Shown here piece by piece: positions 8,130 through 16,186 of a stretch of DNA of 64,000 nt. The position numbers and the translations under genes are program-made. The stretch is from NCBI GenBank assembly GCA_024102815.1, contig JAGFJJ010000005.1, positions 167,363 through 231,362 on the forward strand, given 5' to 3'. The DNA is from Phycisphaerae bacterium. Lineage in GTDB: Bacteria > Planctomycetota > Phycisphaerae > UBA1845. Under the pieces are notes generated by a model. The model made no database searches, had not been told where the DNA came from, and worked only from the letters and a program-made list of their open reading frames with translations. Positions within the stretch are counted from its first letter, which is position 1; every line of letters begins with the position of its first letter.

Positions 8130-9125
8130 TCATTTCGTGGTGACACGCACTGCAAGGGCGATGGCGTCGCCCGCCGAAGTCGTGCTGGGCGCGGCCGCGA
8201 GGACCACGTACTCGCCGAGCTTCAGCGTCAACGTCGTGTTGACATCAAACTGCGTGCGACCTTCGGGCTTTTCCTCGTCCGGGCCGAATTCCCCGAAGAC
8301 CTGTCCGCGAATTTCCATCTGTGCGAATTCCGTTTCCGGCAAGGGCCGGGCGGTTCCTTTCACCGCGAATTCGAGCACTTCGCCGGTGCCGTCGGTCGTT
8401 TTACGGTTGATCGCGCTGGAGGACGAGAAGCCTCCCTCGCCGCCCGACGTGATGATAATCGGGGCGAGGTCTTCGATGGCGTTCCATCCTCCCTCGCGCA
8501 GAGCCGAGGCGACGGATTGGAGGCTCTTGGGCAGATTCGGGGCATCGCCTCTCGCGTTTCCACTGAGTGATCCGCGGAGAAAGTGGAATTCGAGTTGTAG
8601 AGGCGAGGGCGAAGCATCGGCCTCCTTCAGGAATGCTGCGACCCGGGCGACGGACGCCGGTGACGCACGAACCACGAGGCGGTGGTTGAGAGGATCCAAT
8701 GCGAATTGCTCCCGGGGCTTGCTGAGGATCGTGTCGATAACCGGCCCGAGGGTGGCGGTCGAGACATTGCCGAGCGGCAGAAACGCCGTTGTTGAATCGG
8801 AAGACAGGGACGTTGCAGGTTTGTCGAGTTCTTCGACAACGCTGCGCACGGCCCCCATCATTTCCTCGCGGGCTCGGACAATCAGGGTGGTATCGTTCAC
8901 GGCGGACGCGTGGAAGCCGGCGAGAATCCCGCCTTCGGCGCTGAGTTCCTTCAGCGCGTGGGCGACCGCCGGAGCGTGTGCGTGCTCGAGCCGGAGCACC
9001 TGGAGGTTCTTTCCGAGCGTGAGGTCGAATGAACCCGCTTCGGGGGCGGGTGGCTCGGCCAGCGCCGCGGCAGCGATTACACCTGTTACCATCGTCGAGA
9101 GCATGAAAAAGCGAGACTGCGTCAT
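8130..9125 (-). CDS. Secreted protein with two secretin N-domain-like repeats
   Basis: The 331-residue product begins with a signal peptide cut after about residue 23. Two related alpha/beta modules follow (about 38-100 and 110-172), each with the pattern of secretin N1/NolW domains: a strand, a helix such as A-P-A-V-A-H-A-L-K-E-L, a short loop, a V-N-D-T-T-L-I-V-R-A type strand, then a helix ending in an L-D or E-A-D. The rest is beta-rich and ends with L-K-L-G-E-Y-V-V-L-A-A, reminiscent of a secretin-core edge, but it is too short to form a secretin channel. ATG 9125 is preceded by GAAGGAG at 8-base spacing. It is the third gene of a leftward set with a sigma factor and its anti-sigma factor. 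Confidence 0.65.
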   Translation of the reverse strand: MTQSRFFMLSTMVTGVIAAAALAEPPAPEAGSFDLTLGKNLQVLRLEHAHAPAVAHALKELSAEGGILAGFHASAVNDTTLIVRAREEMMGAVRSVVEELDKPATSLSSDSTTAFLPLGNVSTATLGPVIDTILSKPREQFALDPLNHRLVVRASPASVARVAAFLKEADASPSPLQLEFHFLRGSLSGNARGDAPNLPKSLQSVASALREGGWNAIEDLAPIIITSGGEGGFSSSSAINRKTTDGTGEVLEFAVKGTARPLPETEFAQMEIRGQVFGEFGPDEEKPEGRTQFDVNTTLTLKLGEYVVLAAAPSTTSAGDAIALAVRVTTK

Positions 9126-9223
9126 GACTATCACTCCTTCGGATCTACTTGTTCAACGTGCCGCGGCGTCCAATGCGCTGAGGCCTCGCAATCGCATCGA
9201 ACGCGCCGCAGAAAACTCCGTAT

Positions 9224-9745
9224 TCAGCGCTTTGCCCCTGACCCTTCATCCAGGGTTGGAAACAGCCAATACACCTGCACTCCGCCACGCGGATGCGCAT
9301 CCGCGACGGCGAGAAACCGGCCTTCGCTTGTGCCACGCAGCGTCATACCGGCGATCGGGCCATGTCGCCCGGATGCGAGCGAGGCATCTGGTGGTGCAGC
9401 ATCGGGCGAATCCGGAACGACCGAGACGTTTGATACTCTTGCGGTCTCACCAGACCGGTTTACAAAGATGAACCCGGCTGTCGCGACGATCGCCACCGCT
9501 GCGGCGATTCGCAACATGCGATACGCGCGCGGGAGGCGGGTCCTGGGTGAGCGAATATCCCTTGACGACAGGCCGACGTGTTCCGTAGCGTTTCGCAGTT
9601 CGCGGAGGCCGTCGACAACAGCCGTTATCTGTTCGACGTATGCGCGGCACGCGGGGCAGGAGTACAAGTGAGCCTCGTACTCCGGAACCTCGCTGCCGCC
9701 GTCGAGTCGATTTTGCCAATAATCTCGCGCTTCTTCGCAACGCAT
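9224..9745 (-). CDS. Anti-sigma factor with N-terminal zinc-finger-like module
   Basis: The 173-residue protein starts M-R-C-E-E-A-R and carries H-L-Y-S-C-P-A-C near residues 26-33. This fits the H-x3-C-x2-C zinc-binding anti-sigma domain (zf-HC2/ZAS type) that clamps ECF sigma factors in the cytoplasm. One membrane span follows at about 79-96 (I-A-A-A-V-A-I-V-A-T-A-G-F-I-F), leaving roughly 75 residues in the periplasm as a possible sensor. Its ATG is 18 bases after the sigma factor stop, so translation is probably linked. The partner is inferred from position. No cleavage-site motif is obvious. Confidence 0.8.
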   Translation of the reverse strand: MRCEEARDYWQNRLDGGSEVPEYEAHLYSCPACRAYVEQITAVVDGLRELRNATEHVGLSSRDIRSPRTRLPRAYRMLRIAAAVAIVATAGFIFVNRSGETARVSNVSVVPDSPDAAPPDASLASGRHGPIAGMTLRGTSEGRFLAVADAHPRGGVQVYWLFPTLDEGSGAKR

Positions 9746-9763
9746 GGGGAAACTCTCCGAGAT

Positions 9764-10324
9764 TCAGAGGTCGTTACGCCCGCTGCCGGGCGCGCCCTCC
9801 GCGCAGGTCAGCCGCTTGCGCAAGGCTTCCCTCCCTGCATGGGCATGAACTCGCGCTGTCACGGGCGAGATGCCCAGCACTTCGCCGATCTGCTCGAAGG
9901 GCATGTCCTCCAGATGGCGAAGTACAAGCACATCGCGCTGTCGGTCGGGCAATTCGAGCAACGCCGTTCTCAGTCGTGTTGCTTGAGGAGAAAGCTGATC
10001 GGTCGTGGACTCTACATGCTTCTCGGCACGAGACGGGAGTAATGATTCCGCTCGTCGGCGCATCCGTTGCCGACGCTTCTGCAGATGGCAGCGTTGCACC
10101 ACGATTCGCATCAGCCAGTTCCACCATCGATTCGGCTCCTTGACGTCGTTCGCCTTCTGGCGCGCCGTAACCAGCGCGTCCTGCACCACGTCTTCCGCGT
10201 CGTGCAGATTCCAAACGAAGCGGTAGGCCAGGCGGACGAGCCGTTGACGTTCCAGCGGATCGAATTCGCCCAACCGGTGGATCGAGGGCGTGGGCGAAGT
10301 TTTGTCCGATTGGCCGGACGGCAT
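9764..10324 (-). CDS. ECF-type RNA polymerase sigma factor
   Basis: The 186-residue protein has the two-domain layout of ECF (sigma-70 group 4) factors. Region 2 is the L-A-Y-R-F-V-W-N-L-H-D-A-E-D-V-V-Q-D-A-L stretch near residues 30-50, which contacts the -10 element and core polymerase. Region 4 is the helix-turn-helix L-P-D-R-Q-R-D-V-L-V-L-R-H-L-E-D-M-P-F-E and the following I-G-E-V-L-G-I-S-P-V-T-A-R near 125-165. The linker is rich in Arg. It heads a leftward set with the membrane anti-sigma factor and the secretin-domain protein, which is typical of cell-surface signalling. The regulon is unknown; such factors often drive their own operon. Confidence 0.9.
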   Translation of the reverse strand: MPSGQSDKTSPTPSIHRLGEFDPLERQRLVRLAYRFVWNLHDAEDVVQDALVTARQKANDVKEPNRWWNWLMRIVVQRCHLQKRRQRMRRRAESLLPSRAEKHVESTTDQLSPQATRLRTALLELPDRQRDVLVLRHLEDMPFEQIGEVLGISPVTARVHAHAGREALRKRLTCAEGAPGSGRNDL

Positions 10325-10460
10325 CTGAATCTCGTCGCGTGCGTTAACCCCGGCGGCCGTGCCGCTCGATCCGTCGAATAGATGGATGCGCGAGCGGCTG
10401 CCGGCGTTTAGGCCACACCTTGTTTTTTATTCGCGCAGGTCTTTTCCGGACGCAGTTGGG

Positions 10461-10973
10461 CTATCCTGGCAAGCCTTGCAGACCGGGGAAGCACCAAGTG
10501 AGCAAATGGAGCAGGAGACAGGTGTAGATTCCGGCCACGACGTCATCGCCGACGACGCCCCAGCCTCCGGGCCAGCGGTCTTCGATCCAGCGGGCGGGAG
10601 GCACTTTCGCAATGTCGATGGCGCGTTCGAGGAAAAAGGCGATGATCACGATCGGCCAGGAGAAGGGCACAAAGGCGACGCCGATAAGAAACCCGACGAT
10701 CTCATCCCAGACCAGGGTCGAGCTGTCCTTCTTGCGGAGGATCCGGTCGCCGACATCGTGGAGCCAGACCGCGAACAGCGTCAGTGCGGTAACGAGCGCG
10801 AGGTACGCGGCCGGCGGCAGGCCGAGGTAGGTGCTGAGCAACCAGTACAGAGGAACGCCGATCAAGGCGACCGTGACCGTGCCGGATGCCGGCGCATGCC
10901 CCAGCGGCCCGAAGGAGCCGATGAGCAGCAGCAGGCGACGAAATGGTGTCCGTTCCTCGGTCAGCACGGACAC
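10461..10973 (-). CDS. pgpA: Phosphatidylglycerophosphatase A
   Basis: The 170-residue membrane protein removes the phosphate from phosphatidylglycerophosphate to make phosphatidylglycerol, at the inner membrane. It shows the PgpA signatures: F-G-P-L-G-H-A-P-A-S-G-T near the N-terminus, K-D-S-S-T-L-V-W-D-E-I-V-G-F in the middle (acidic metal ligands) and the conserved D-D-V-V-A-G-I-Y at the C-terminal side, with four hydrophobic spans. The length matches the family. The G-W-G-V-V-G-D-D block replaces the more usual G-x-G-I-M-x-D-D, which is conservative. It is transcribed leftward and divergent from the DUF1573/thioredoxin gene. Confidence 0.92.
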   Translation of the reverse strand: MSVLTEERTPFRRLLLLIGSFGPLGHAPASGTVTVALIGVPLYWLLSTYLGLPPAAYLALVTALTLFAVWLHDVGDRILRKKDSSTLVWDEIVGFLIGVAFVPFSWPIVIIAFFLERAIDIAKVPPARWIEDRWPGGWGVVGDDVVAGIYTCLLLHLLTWCFPGLQGLPG

Positions 10974-11307
10974 AAGATGTAACCGGAGTCCGCGCGGGCG
11001 GCAATTCAGAGTGGTCAGGGACGACGGCAGAGAAACCGCCGTCTCGACGCCCGAAAAGGGCGAATCTGAACATAACGAGGCGGTAACGCTGCCGTAACAT
11101 AGCTTCCGTCGCGTTGATCGTTCAACGTCCCGAGGGTTATATAGACCGATCTCGATGATAGAGGGGGTGTGGGACTCTCTGAATCACTTTGCTGATTCAA
11201 GACTGCTCCCGGTTGAAGAGCTTGCGAGGCAGGATCGACGGCCTTCGGCAGCAACCATCAGTTCCAGAAAGTTCCGGATTCGTCAGGATCAAAAGCGAGG
11301 GCGAGTA
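10974..11307. other. Divergent intergenic region, likely promoters, none assigned
   Basis: These 334 bases separate the divergent pgpA and thioredoxin-repeat genes. No believable gene lies here; the in-frame extension upstream of the thioredoxin gene has no protein character. A TATATAGA-like AT-rich spot near 11139-11146 could be a -10 element, but I could not pair it with a convincing -35. Confidence 0.35.
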
Positions 11308-14300
11308 ATGAGGATGACCATCATGGATCGGAAACAGCATTGGAAGCAGGCGCAGGCAATCTTGGTAACGGCGTTTGCGATTTCGTTCGTGCTTGCGGGG
11401 TGGGTGGAAGCGAAGCCGCCGCCGATGAAGGTTGCACCAAAGTCTGCCACCGGGGAATCCCGAACGAACGTTCCCACGATGGCAGTCATGCCTCAGCAGG
11501 ACGGTCCGGCGCCCAGCGTCGAGATCGTCGGCAGCGAGGACTTTGACTTCGGAGAAATCTGGGCCGGGCCCAAGCTGGACGCCACGTTCAAGCTCAAGAA
11601 CACCGGCGACGCCCCGCTCGAGATCCTGCGCGTGAAGCCGGGGTGCGGTTGCACCATTGCCGGTCCGTATCCGCAGCGGATCGAAGCGGGCGAGTCGGGC
11701 GAATTCCCGTTCTCGCTGAACAGCATTCGGCTCAACGGCCGATTCCGCAAGTCCATCACCATCAGCACAAACGATCCCAAGAAGCGGGAGCTGCGGCTCG
11801 GCCTGACCGGCGTCGCCAAGCAGCACGTGGACGTGCTTCCGGGAAACGCGATCTTCGGCAAGGTAACGGCCGACGAGCCCCATGAGCGCGTGATCAAGAT
11901 CGTCAGCAACGTGGAACAGCCGTTGAAGATCTCTCTGGATGAGACGAGCAAGCCGCCGTTCACGTTCGATTTGAGCGAGGTCGAGCCGGGCAAGGAATAC
12001 GAGCTGCGGATCAAGATGACGCCGCCGTATACCACCGGACCGCAGTATGCGAAGGTGAACCTCCTCACCAACATCGAGGAGCGAAGCAGCATTCCGGTTG
12101 TGGCCAATGCCACGGTGCCGGAGCGCCTGGATGTCAGTCCGTCGCAGATCATCATTTCGCCGATTGACGGAATGCAGGCCGGCGGGAATATCCGCCTTCG
12201 ACCGGTACGCGTCACGAACTACGGGAAGAGCCCGGTGCACATTCTGGAAGGGATGAGCGACGATCCGGAGATCAAGGTCACGGTGAATGAGCAGACTCCC
12301 GGCAAGGCCTACATCGTCAATGTCGAGACGCCGCCGAACTACATGCCGCCGGACGGCGGACGGATGGTCACGCTCAAGACCGACGACAGTGCCATGCCCG
12401 TCATTCAGATTCCCGTGTCGGGACGGGTCGTTCGTACGCCGATCAAGACGGCTGATCTGGAAGAGAAACGGGCGGCGCAACGACGTCCCCCCACGCGACA
12501 GACTCCGCAGGATTTGGTCGGCAAGCCCGCGCCCGGTTTCAACCTCAAGACGATGAGCGGCAAGGAGATCGGCAGCGAGAACTTCGACAAGCATCCCGCG
12601 ACCATCCTGAACTTCGTGGCGGCCAATTGCGGCTTCTGCAAGAAGCAGGTTCCACGTTTGGAGGAGATTCGCAAGGAGTACGAGCCGAAGGGGATCCGCT
12701 TCGTCAACGTCGTGGAGACCATGGGCAAGGAATTCGGCGAGGACGTGATTGCCGCGGTGTTCAAGGACATTGGCTCGAATATTGACCTTGCCAAAGATGC
12801 CAGCAACAAGGTTGGCCAGGAGTATTATGCGACCGGCTATCCAACCATGGTCGTGGTCGGAAAGAGCGGCAAGGTCGAGGCTGTAAATATCGGGAACATG
12901 GCCGATTTCGAGAGCCAGGTGAAATCGCAACTGGATACGTTGCTGTCGGGCAAGTCTGTGTCCAAGGACTCGCCGGTCAAGGCGGAGCTCGCAGCCAAGC
13001 CGGCGGATAACAAGCCCGCTCAGCCCACGCAGCGACGCCGTCGCCCCGCCGAGGAAATGGTCGGCCAACCGGCACCGTCTTTCAGCCTGAAGACCGTCGA
13101 CGGACAGACCGTTTCGAGCGCGGACTTTGGGAAGCACCCCGCCACGGTTCTGAACTTCGTTGCGGCCAACTGCGGATTCTGCAAGAAGCAGACGCCGCGG
13201 CTGGAGGAAATCCGCAAAGTGTACGAGCCGAAAGGCGTTCGATTTGTCAATGTCGTCGAGACGATGCGGCAGAAGTTCGAGCCCGACCAGATCGTGGACA
13301 TCTTCCACAAGGCCGGTTCAAACCTGACGCTCGCCCCTGACCCGGACAACAAGGTCGGCCCGCAGTTCAAGGCGACCGGTTTCCCGACGATGGTGATCGT
13401 CGGCAAGGACGGCAAGATCCAGGCCGTGAACGTCGGCAATATTGGCGATCTCGAGACGCGCGTGAAAGGCCAGCTCGACTCCCTGATCGCCGGCAAGCCG
13501 GTCAAGGGAGCGGACGCCGATCCGCCCGCACCGACGCCGCGTCCGAGCCCGGCCGGTGGCTTTGGCATCGGCAAGCCCGCCCCGGCGTTTGCCATCAATA
13601 CCGTGGAAGGGAAGTCCGTTGGAAATACGACGTTCGGCAGCAACAAGGCCACGGTGCTCAATTTCGTTGCGGCCAATTGCGGGTTCTGCAAGAAGCAGGT
13701 TCCGCGCGTCGACGAGATCCGCAAGGAGTACGAGCCGAAGGGCGTCCGCTTCGTGAATGTCGTTCAGACCATGCGGCAGAAGTACGAGACGGACCAGGTC
13801 ATCGACATCTTCAAGAACGCCGGTTCGCATCTTGAGCTGGCCCATGACGCCGACAACAAGGTCGGCCCGCTCTATCAGGCGAATGGATTCCCCACGATGG
13901 TGATCGTCGGCCAGAGCGGCAATGTCGAGGCGATCAACGTGGGCAACATCGCCGATCTCGAGTCGAAGATGAAGGGGCAGTTGGATGCCCTCGTGGCCGG
14001 AAAGTCCGTTCCTTCGAGTTTGGCAGGCTCCGCGCCGGCTGAGCGCCGGGCGCGTCGCCGACCGGCGGAGGACCTCGTGGGCAAACCCGCTCCCCAATTC
14101 AGCATCGAGACGATCGAGGGCAAGAAGCTGAGTAATGCGACCTTGGCCCAGCATCCGGCCACGGTCCTGAACTTCGTCGCCCCGAACTGCGGCTTCTGTA
14201 AGCGGCAGGTTCCGAACGTCGAGAAGGTTCGCGAGGAATACGAATCCAAGGGCGTTCGCTTCGTCAACGTCGTGCAGACGATGCGCCAGGCTTACGAGAC

Positions 14301-14517
14301 GGACGAGGCCAAGAAGATCTTTGATGCCACGGGCTCGAAGCTGGAATTCGCGCACGACAAGCCCAACGCCGTCGGCGGGGCGTTCAAGGCTACGAGCTTC
14401 CCCACGATGGTCGTTGTGGATCGCAACGGCATGGTCAAGCATGTGAACATCGGCGCCAAGCCGGACATCGAGCAGGTTCTCAAGACCCAGCTTGATGCTC
14501 TGATCGCCGGTTCGTAG
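11308..14517 (+). CDS. Secreted DUF1573 protein with four tandem thioredoxin-like domains
   Basis: The protein is about 1069 residues. A signal peptide (to about 35) is followed by a DUF1573/ASH-type beta-sandwich (about 70-170, with F-D-F-G-E-I-W-A-G and L-K-V-K-P-G-C-G-C-like strands) and a second all-beta region to about 390. Four TlpA/redoxin-type domains of about 170 residues follow, each opening with V-G-K-P-A-P-x-F and carrying an N-C-G-F-C-K active site; the first cysteines fall at about residues 441, 622, 791 and 961. All four keep the redox pair, with Asn replacing the usual Trp before it. Linkers are Pro/Ala/Arg-rich. It would act outside the cytoplasm in disulfide chemistry, a role I infer. 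Start ATG 11308; ATG 11323 is also possible. Confidence 0.88.
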   Translation: MRMTIMDRKQHWKQAQAILVTAFAISFVLAGWVEAKPPPMKVAPKSATGESRTNVPTMAVMPQQDGPAPSVEIVGSEDFDFGEIWAGPKLDATFKLKNTGDAPLEILRVKPGCGCTIAGPYPQRIEAGESGEFPFSLNSIRLNGRFRKSITISTNDPKKRELRLGLTGVAKQHVDVLPGNAIFGKVTADEPHERVIKIVSNVEQPLKISLDETSKPPFTFDLSEVEPGKEYELRIKMTPPYTTGPQYAKVNLLTNIEERSSIPVVANATVPERLDVSPSQIIISPIDGMQAGGNIRLRPVRVTNYGKSPVHILEGMSDDPEIKVTVNEQTPGKAYIVNVETPPNYMPPDGGRMVTLKTDDSAMPVIQIPVSGRVVRTPIKTADLEEKRAAQRRPPTRQTPQDLVGKPAPGFNLKTMSGKEIGSENFDKHPATILNFVAANCGFCKKQVPRLEEIRKEYEPKGIRFVNVVETMGKEFGEDVIAAVFKDIGSNIDLAKDASNKVGQEYYATGYPTMVVVGKSGKVEAVNIGNMADFESQVKSQLDTLLSGKSVSKDSPVKAELAAKPADNKPAQPTQRRRRPAEEMVGQPAPSFSLKTVDGQTVSSADFGKHPATVLNFVAANCGFCKKQTPRLEEIRKVYEPKGVRFVNVVETMRQKFEPDQIVDIFHKAGSNLTLAPDPDNKVGPQFKATGFPTMVIVGKDGKIQAVNVGNIGDLETRVKGQLDSLIAGKPVKGADADPPAPTPRPSPAGGFGIGKPAPAFAINTVEGKSVGNTTFGSNKATVLNFVAANCGFCKKQVPRVDEIRKEYEPKGVRFVNVVQTMRQKYETDQVIDIFKNAGSHLELAHDADNKVGPLYQANGFPTMVIVGQSGNVEAINVGNIADLESKMKGQLDALVAGKSVPSSLAGSAPAERRARRRPAEDLVGKPAPQFSIETIEGKKLSNATLAQHPATVLNFVAPNCGFCKRQVPNVEKVREEYESKGVRFVNVVQTMRQAYETDEAKKIFDATGSKLEFAHDKPNAVGGAFKATSFPTMVVVDRNGMVKHVNIGAKPDIEQVLKTQLDALIAGS

Positions 14518-14586
14518 TTGCTGTCGAGTCGCCGCCGGTCGAATCTCGGGAGTTCCGGCGGCCTGGTGAACATGGCTTCGAACCCT

Positions 14587-14629
14587 GCAGCGCCTCGTCG
14601 TCTTCGTGATGGCGGGGCGCTGCTTTTTT
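14587..14629 (+). terminator. Rho-independent terminator after the thioredoxin-repeat gene
   Basis: GCAGCGCC (14587-14594) pairs perfectly with GGCGCTGC (14616-14623), followed at once by TTTTTT (14624-14629). It lies 70 bases after the stop codon, in the right direction. Confidence 0.85.
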
Positions 14630-14687
14630 CCGTAATGGGCGATCGGGCGGGCCCGGGCCCAATCCATTCGGTGCGGATCGTACCCGC

Positions 14688-14718
14688 TTGACACCGGAAC
14701 TTGCCTGACCGAAATACT
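14688..14718 (+). promoter_or_regulatory. Possible housekeeping promoter for serS
   Basis: A perfect TTGACA (14688-14693) is followed after 19 bases by AATACT (14713-14718), a 4/6 match to the -10 consensus. The spacing is long, so this is tentative. It lies after a terminator and about 60 bases before the serS start. Confidence 0.35.
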
Positions 14719-14779
14719 CCACTGCCGCACGGGGCGACGCACGTGGTTTCGCCGGGCGGATTACCCAACGGGGCAATTC

Positions 14780-16117
14780 ATGCTCGACATCAAATATATC
14801 CGCGAGAACGTGGATCGCGTTCGACAGGGTGCGATCGACAAGCGCATTACCTGCGAACTGGATCGGCTCATCCAGGTGGACCAGCGCCGCCGGGAGATTC
14901 AGCAGGAACTCGATACGCTTCGCACGAGGGTCAAAGAAGACGGCTCCCGCGTGGGCCTGCTGCGCAATCCAAAGTCGGATTGGTATCGCCGGGCGGTAGC
15001 CGAGGGCAAAACGCACGAGGACATTCAAGCCGAGGCAGAGCGGGTTCAGGCCGAGCTTGCAGACATCAAGCCGCGCGTCAAAGCGCTGGAGGACGAGCAG
15101 GGTTCCGTCGTCGAGGAGTTCGATCGCCTGATGCTGACGATTCCCCAGCCGGCCGATCCGGATGCGCCGCTCGGAAAGGACGAATCTGAGAACGCCGAAA
15201 TCCGCCGCGTGGGCGAGATCCCCGCGTTCGACTTTGAACCCAAGGATCATATTCAGCTCGGCGCCGCCCTGGGCATCATCGACGTGGAACGCGGCGTGAA
15301 GCTGGCCGGCTCACGCAACTATGTCCTTCGCGGTGACGGCGCCTTGCTCCACCAGGCTGTACTGCGTCTCGCCCAGGACACCGTCGTCGCCCGCGGCTAT
15401 CAGCCCATGGTCGTACCCGTCCTCGTGAAGGAAGAGGTCATGTATGGCACGGGCTACTTTCCCACCGGTCGCGATCAGGCGTACCTTTGCGAACGCGATA
15501 CGCTCTCTCTCGTGGGCACGGCCGAGGTGCCGCTCACCGCGTTTCACACCGACGAGATTCTGGCCGAGCAGGACCTGCCGGTCCGCCTGTGCGCTCTGAG
15601 CACGTGCTTCCGCCGCGAGGCCGGTGCGGCCGGCAAGGATACGTACGGGCTGTATCGCATACATCTTTTTGACAAGGTCGAGCAGGTCGTGCTCTGTCGA
15701 AATGACGTGGAAGAGAGCAAGCGATTCCACGCGGAGATCATGGCCAACGCGGAGGCGGTACTTCAGGCCTTGGAGCTGCCGTACCGCGTGGTCAACGTTT
15801 GCACCGGCGACCTGGGCATGGGGCAAGTGCAAAAGTACGACATCGAGACGTGGATGCCCTCGCGAAATTCCTACGGCGAGACGCACTCCGCGTCACGCTT
15901 TTACGAGTTCCAGGCTCGCCGCCTCATGCTCCGCTATCGTGACGGAGCCAAGAAGATCCATTATTGCCACACGCTCAACAACACCGTCATCGCCTCTCCG
16001 CGTATTCTCATCCCGCTGCTGGAGCTGAACCAGAACGCCGATGGATCGATCACGATTCCGAAAGCGCTGCGGGGATACATGGGCGGGAGAGAGCGAATTG
16101 CGACCGCGGGAAAGTAG
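14780..16117 (+). CDS. serS: Serine-tRNA ligase
   Basis: This cytoplasmic enzyme charges tRNA-Ser (and tRNA-Sec where present) with serine. The 445-residue protein starts M-L-D-I-K-Y-I-R-E-N, has the long N-terminal antiparallel coiled-coil arm that grips the tRNA (about 25-115), then a class II catalytic core. The serine-binding G-T-A-E-V-P-L is near residue 245. Motif 2 is F-R-R-E-A-G-A-A-G-K-D-T-Y-G near 277. Motif 3 carries the ATP-binding arginine in the form L-N-N-T-V-I-A-S-P-R-I-L-I-P near 400, a variant of the common L-N-G-S-G-L-A-V-G-R-T. Length is normal. It follows a terminator and probably has its own promoter. Confidence 0.97.
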   Translation: MLDIKYIRENVDRVRQGAIDKRITCELDRLIQVDQRRREIQQELDTLRTRVKEDGSRVGLLRNPKSDWYRRAVAEGKTHEDIQAEAERVQAELADIKPRVKALEDEQGSVVEEFDRLMLTIPQPADPDAPLGKDESENAEIRRVGEIPAFDFEPKDHIQLGAALGIIDVERGVKLAGSRNYVLRGDGALLHQAVLRLAQDTVVARGYQPMVVPVLVKEEVMYGTGYFPTGRDQAYLCERDTLSLVGTAEVPLTAFHTDEILAEQDLPVRLCALSTCFRREAGAAGKDTYGLYRIHLFDKVEQVVLCRNDVEESKRFHAEIMANAEAVLQALELPYRVVNVCTGDLGMGQVQKYDIETWMPSRNSYGETHSASRFYEFQARRLMLRYRDGAKKIHYCHTLNNTVIASPRILIPLLELNQNADGSITIPKALRGYMGGRERIATAGK

Positions 16118-16186
16118 GTTCCGCCCTGCGGAGCATCTTGTGGGGCATGCGGTTCGCGTGTCGCTTGGCACGCGGTTCGCATCCCG

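Noticed and set aside
11197..13308. 703-codon frame on the minus strand over the thioredoxin-repeat gene
   Set aside because: It is antisense to four repeated thioredoxin modules and owes its repeats to them; no plausible protein.
13318..14742. 474-codon frame on the minus strand over the end of the thioredoxin-repeat gene
   Set aside because: Antisense shadow that also crosses the terminator at 14587-14629.
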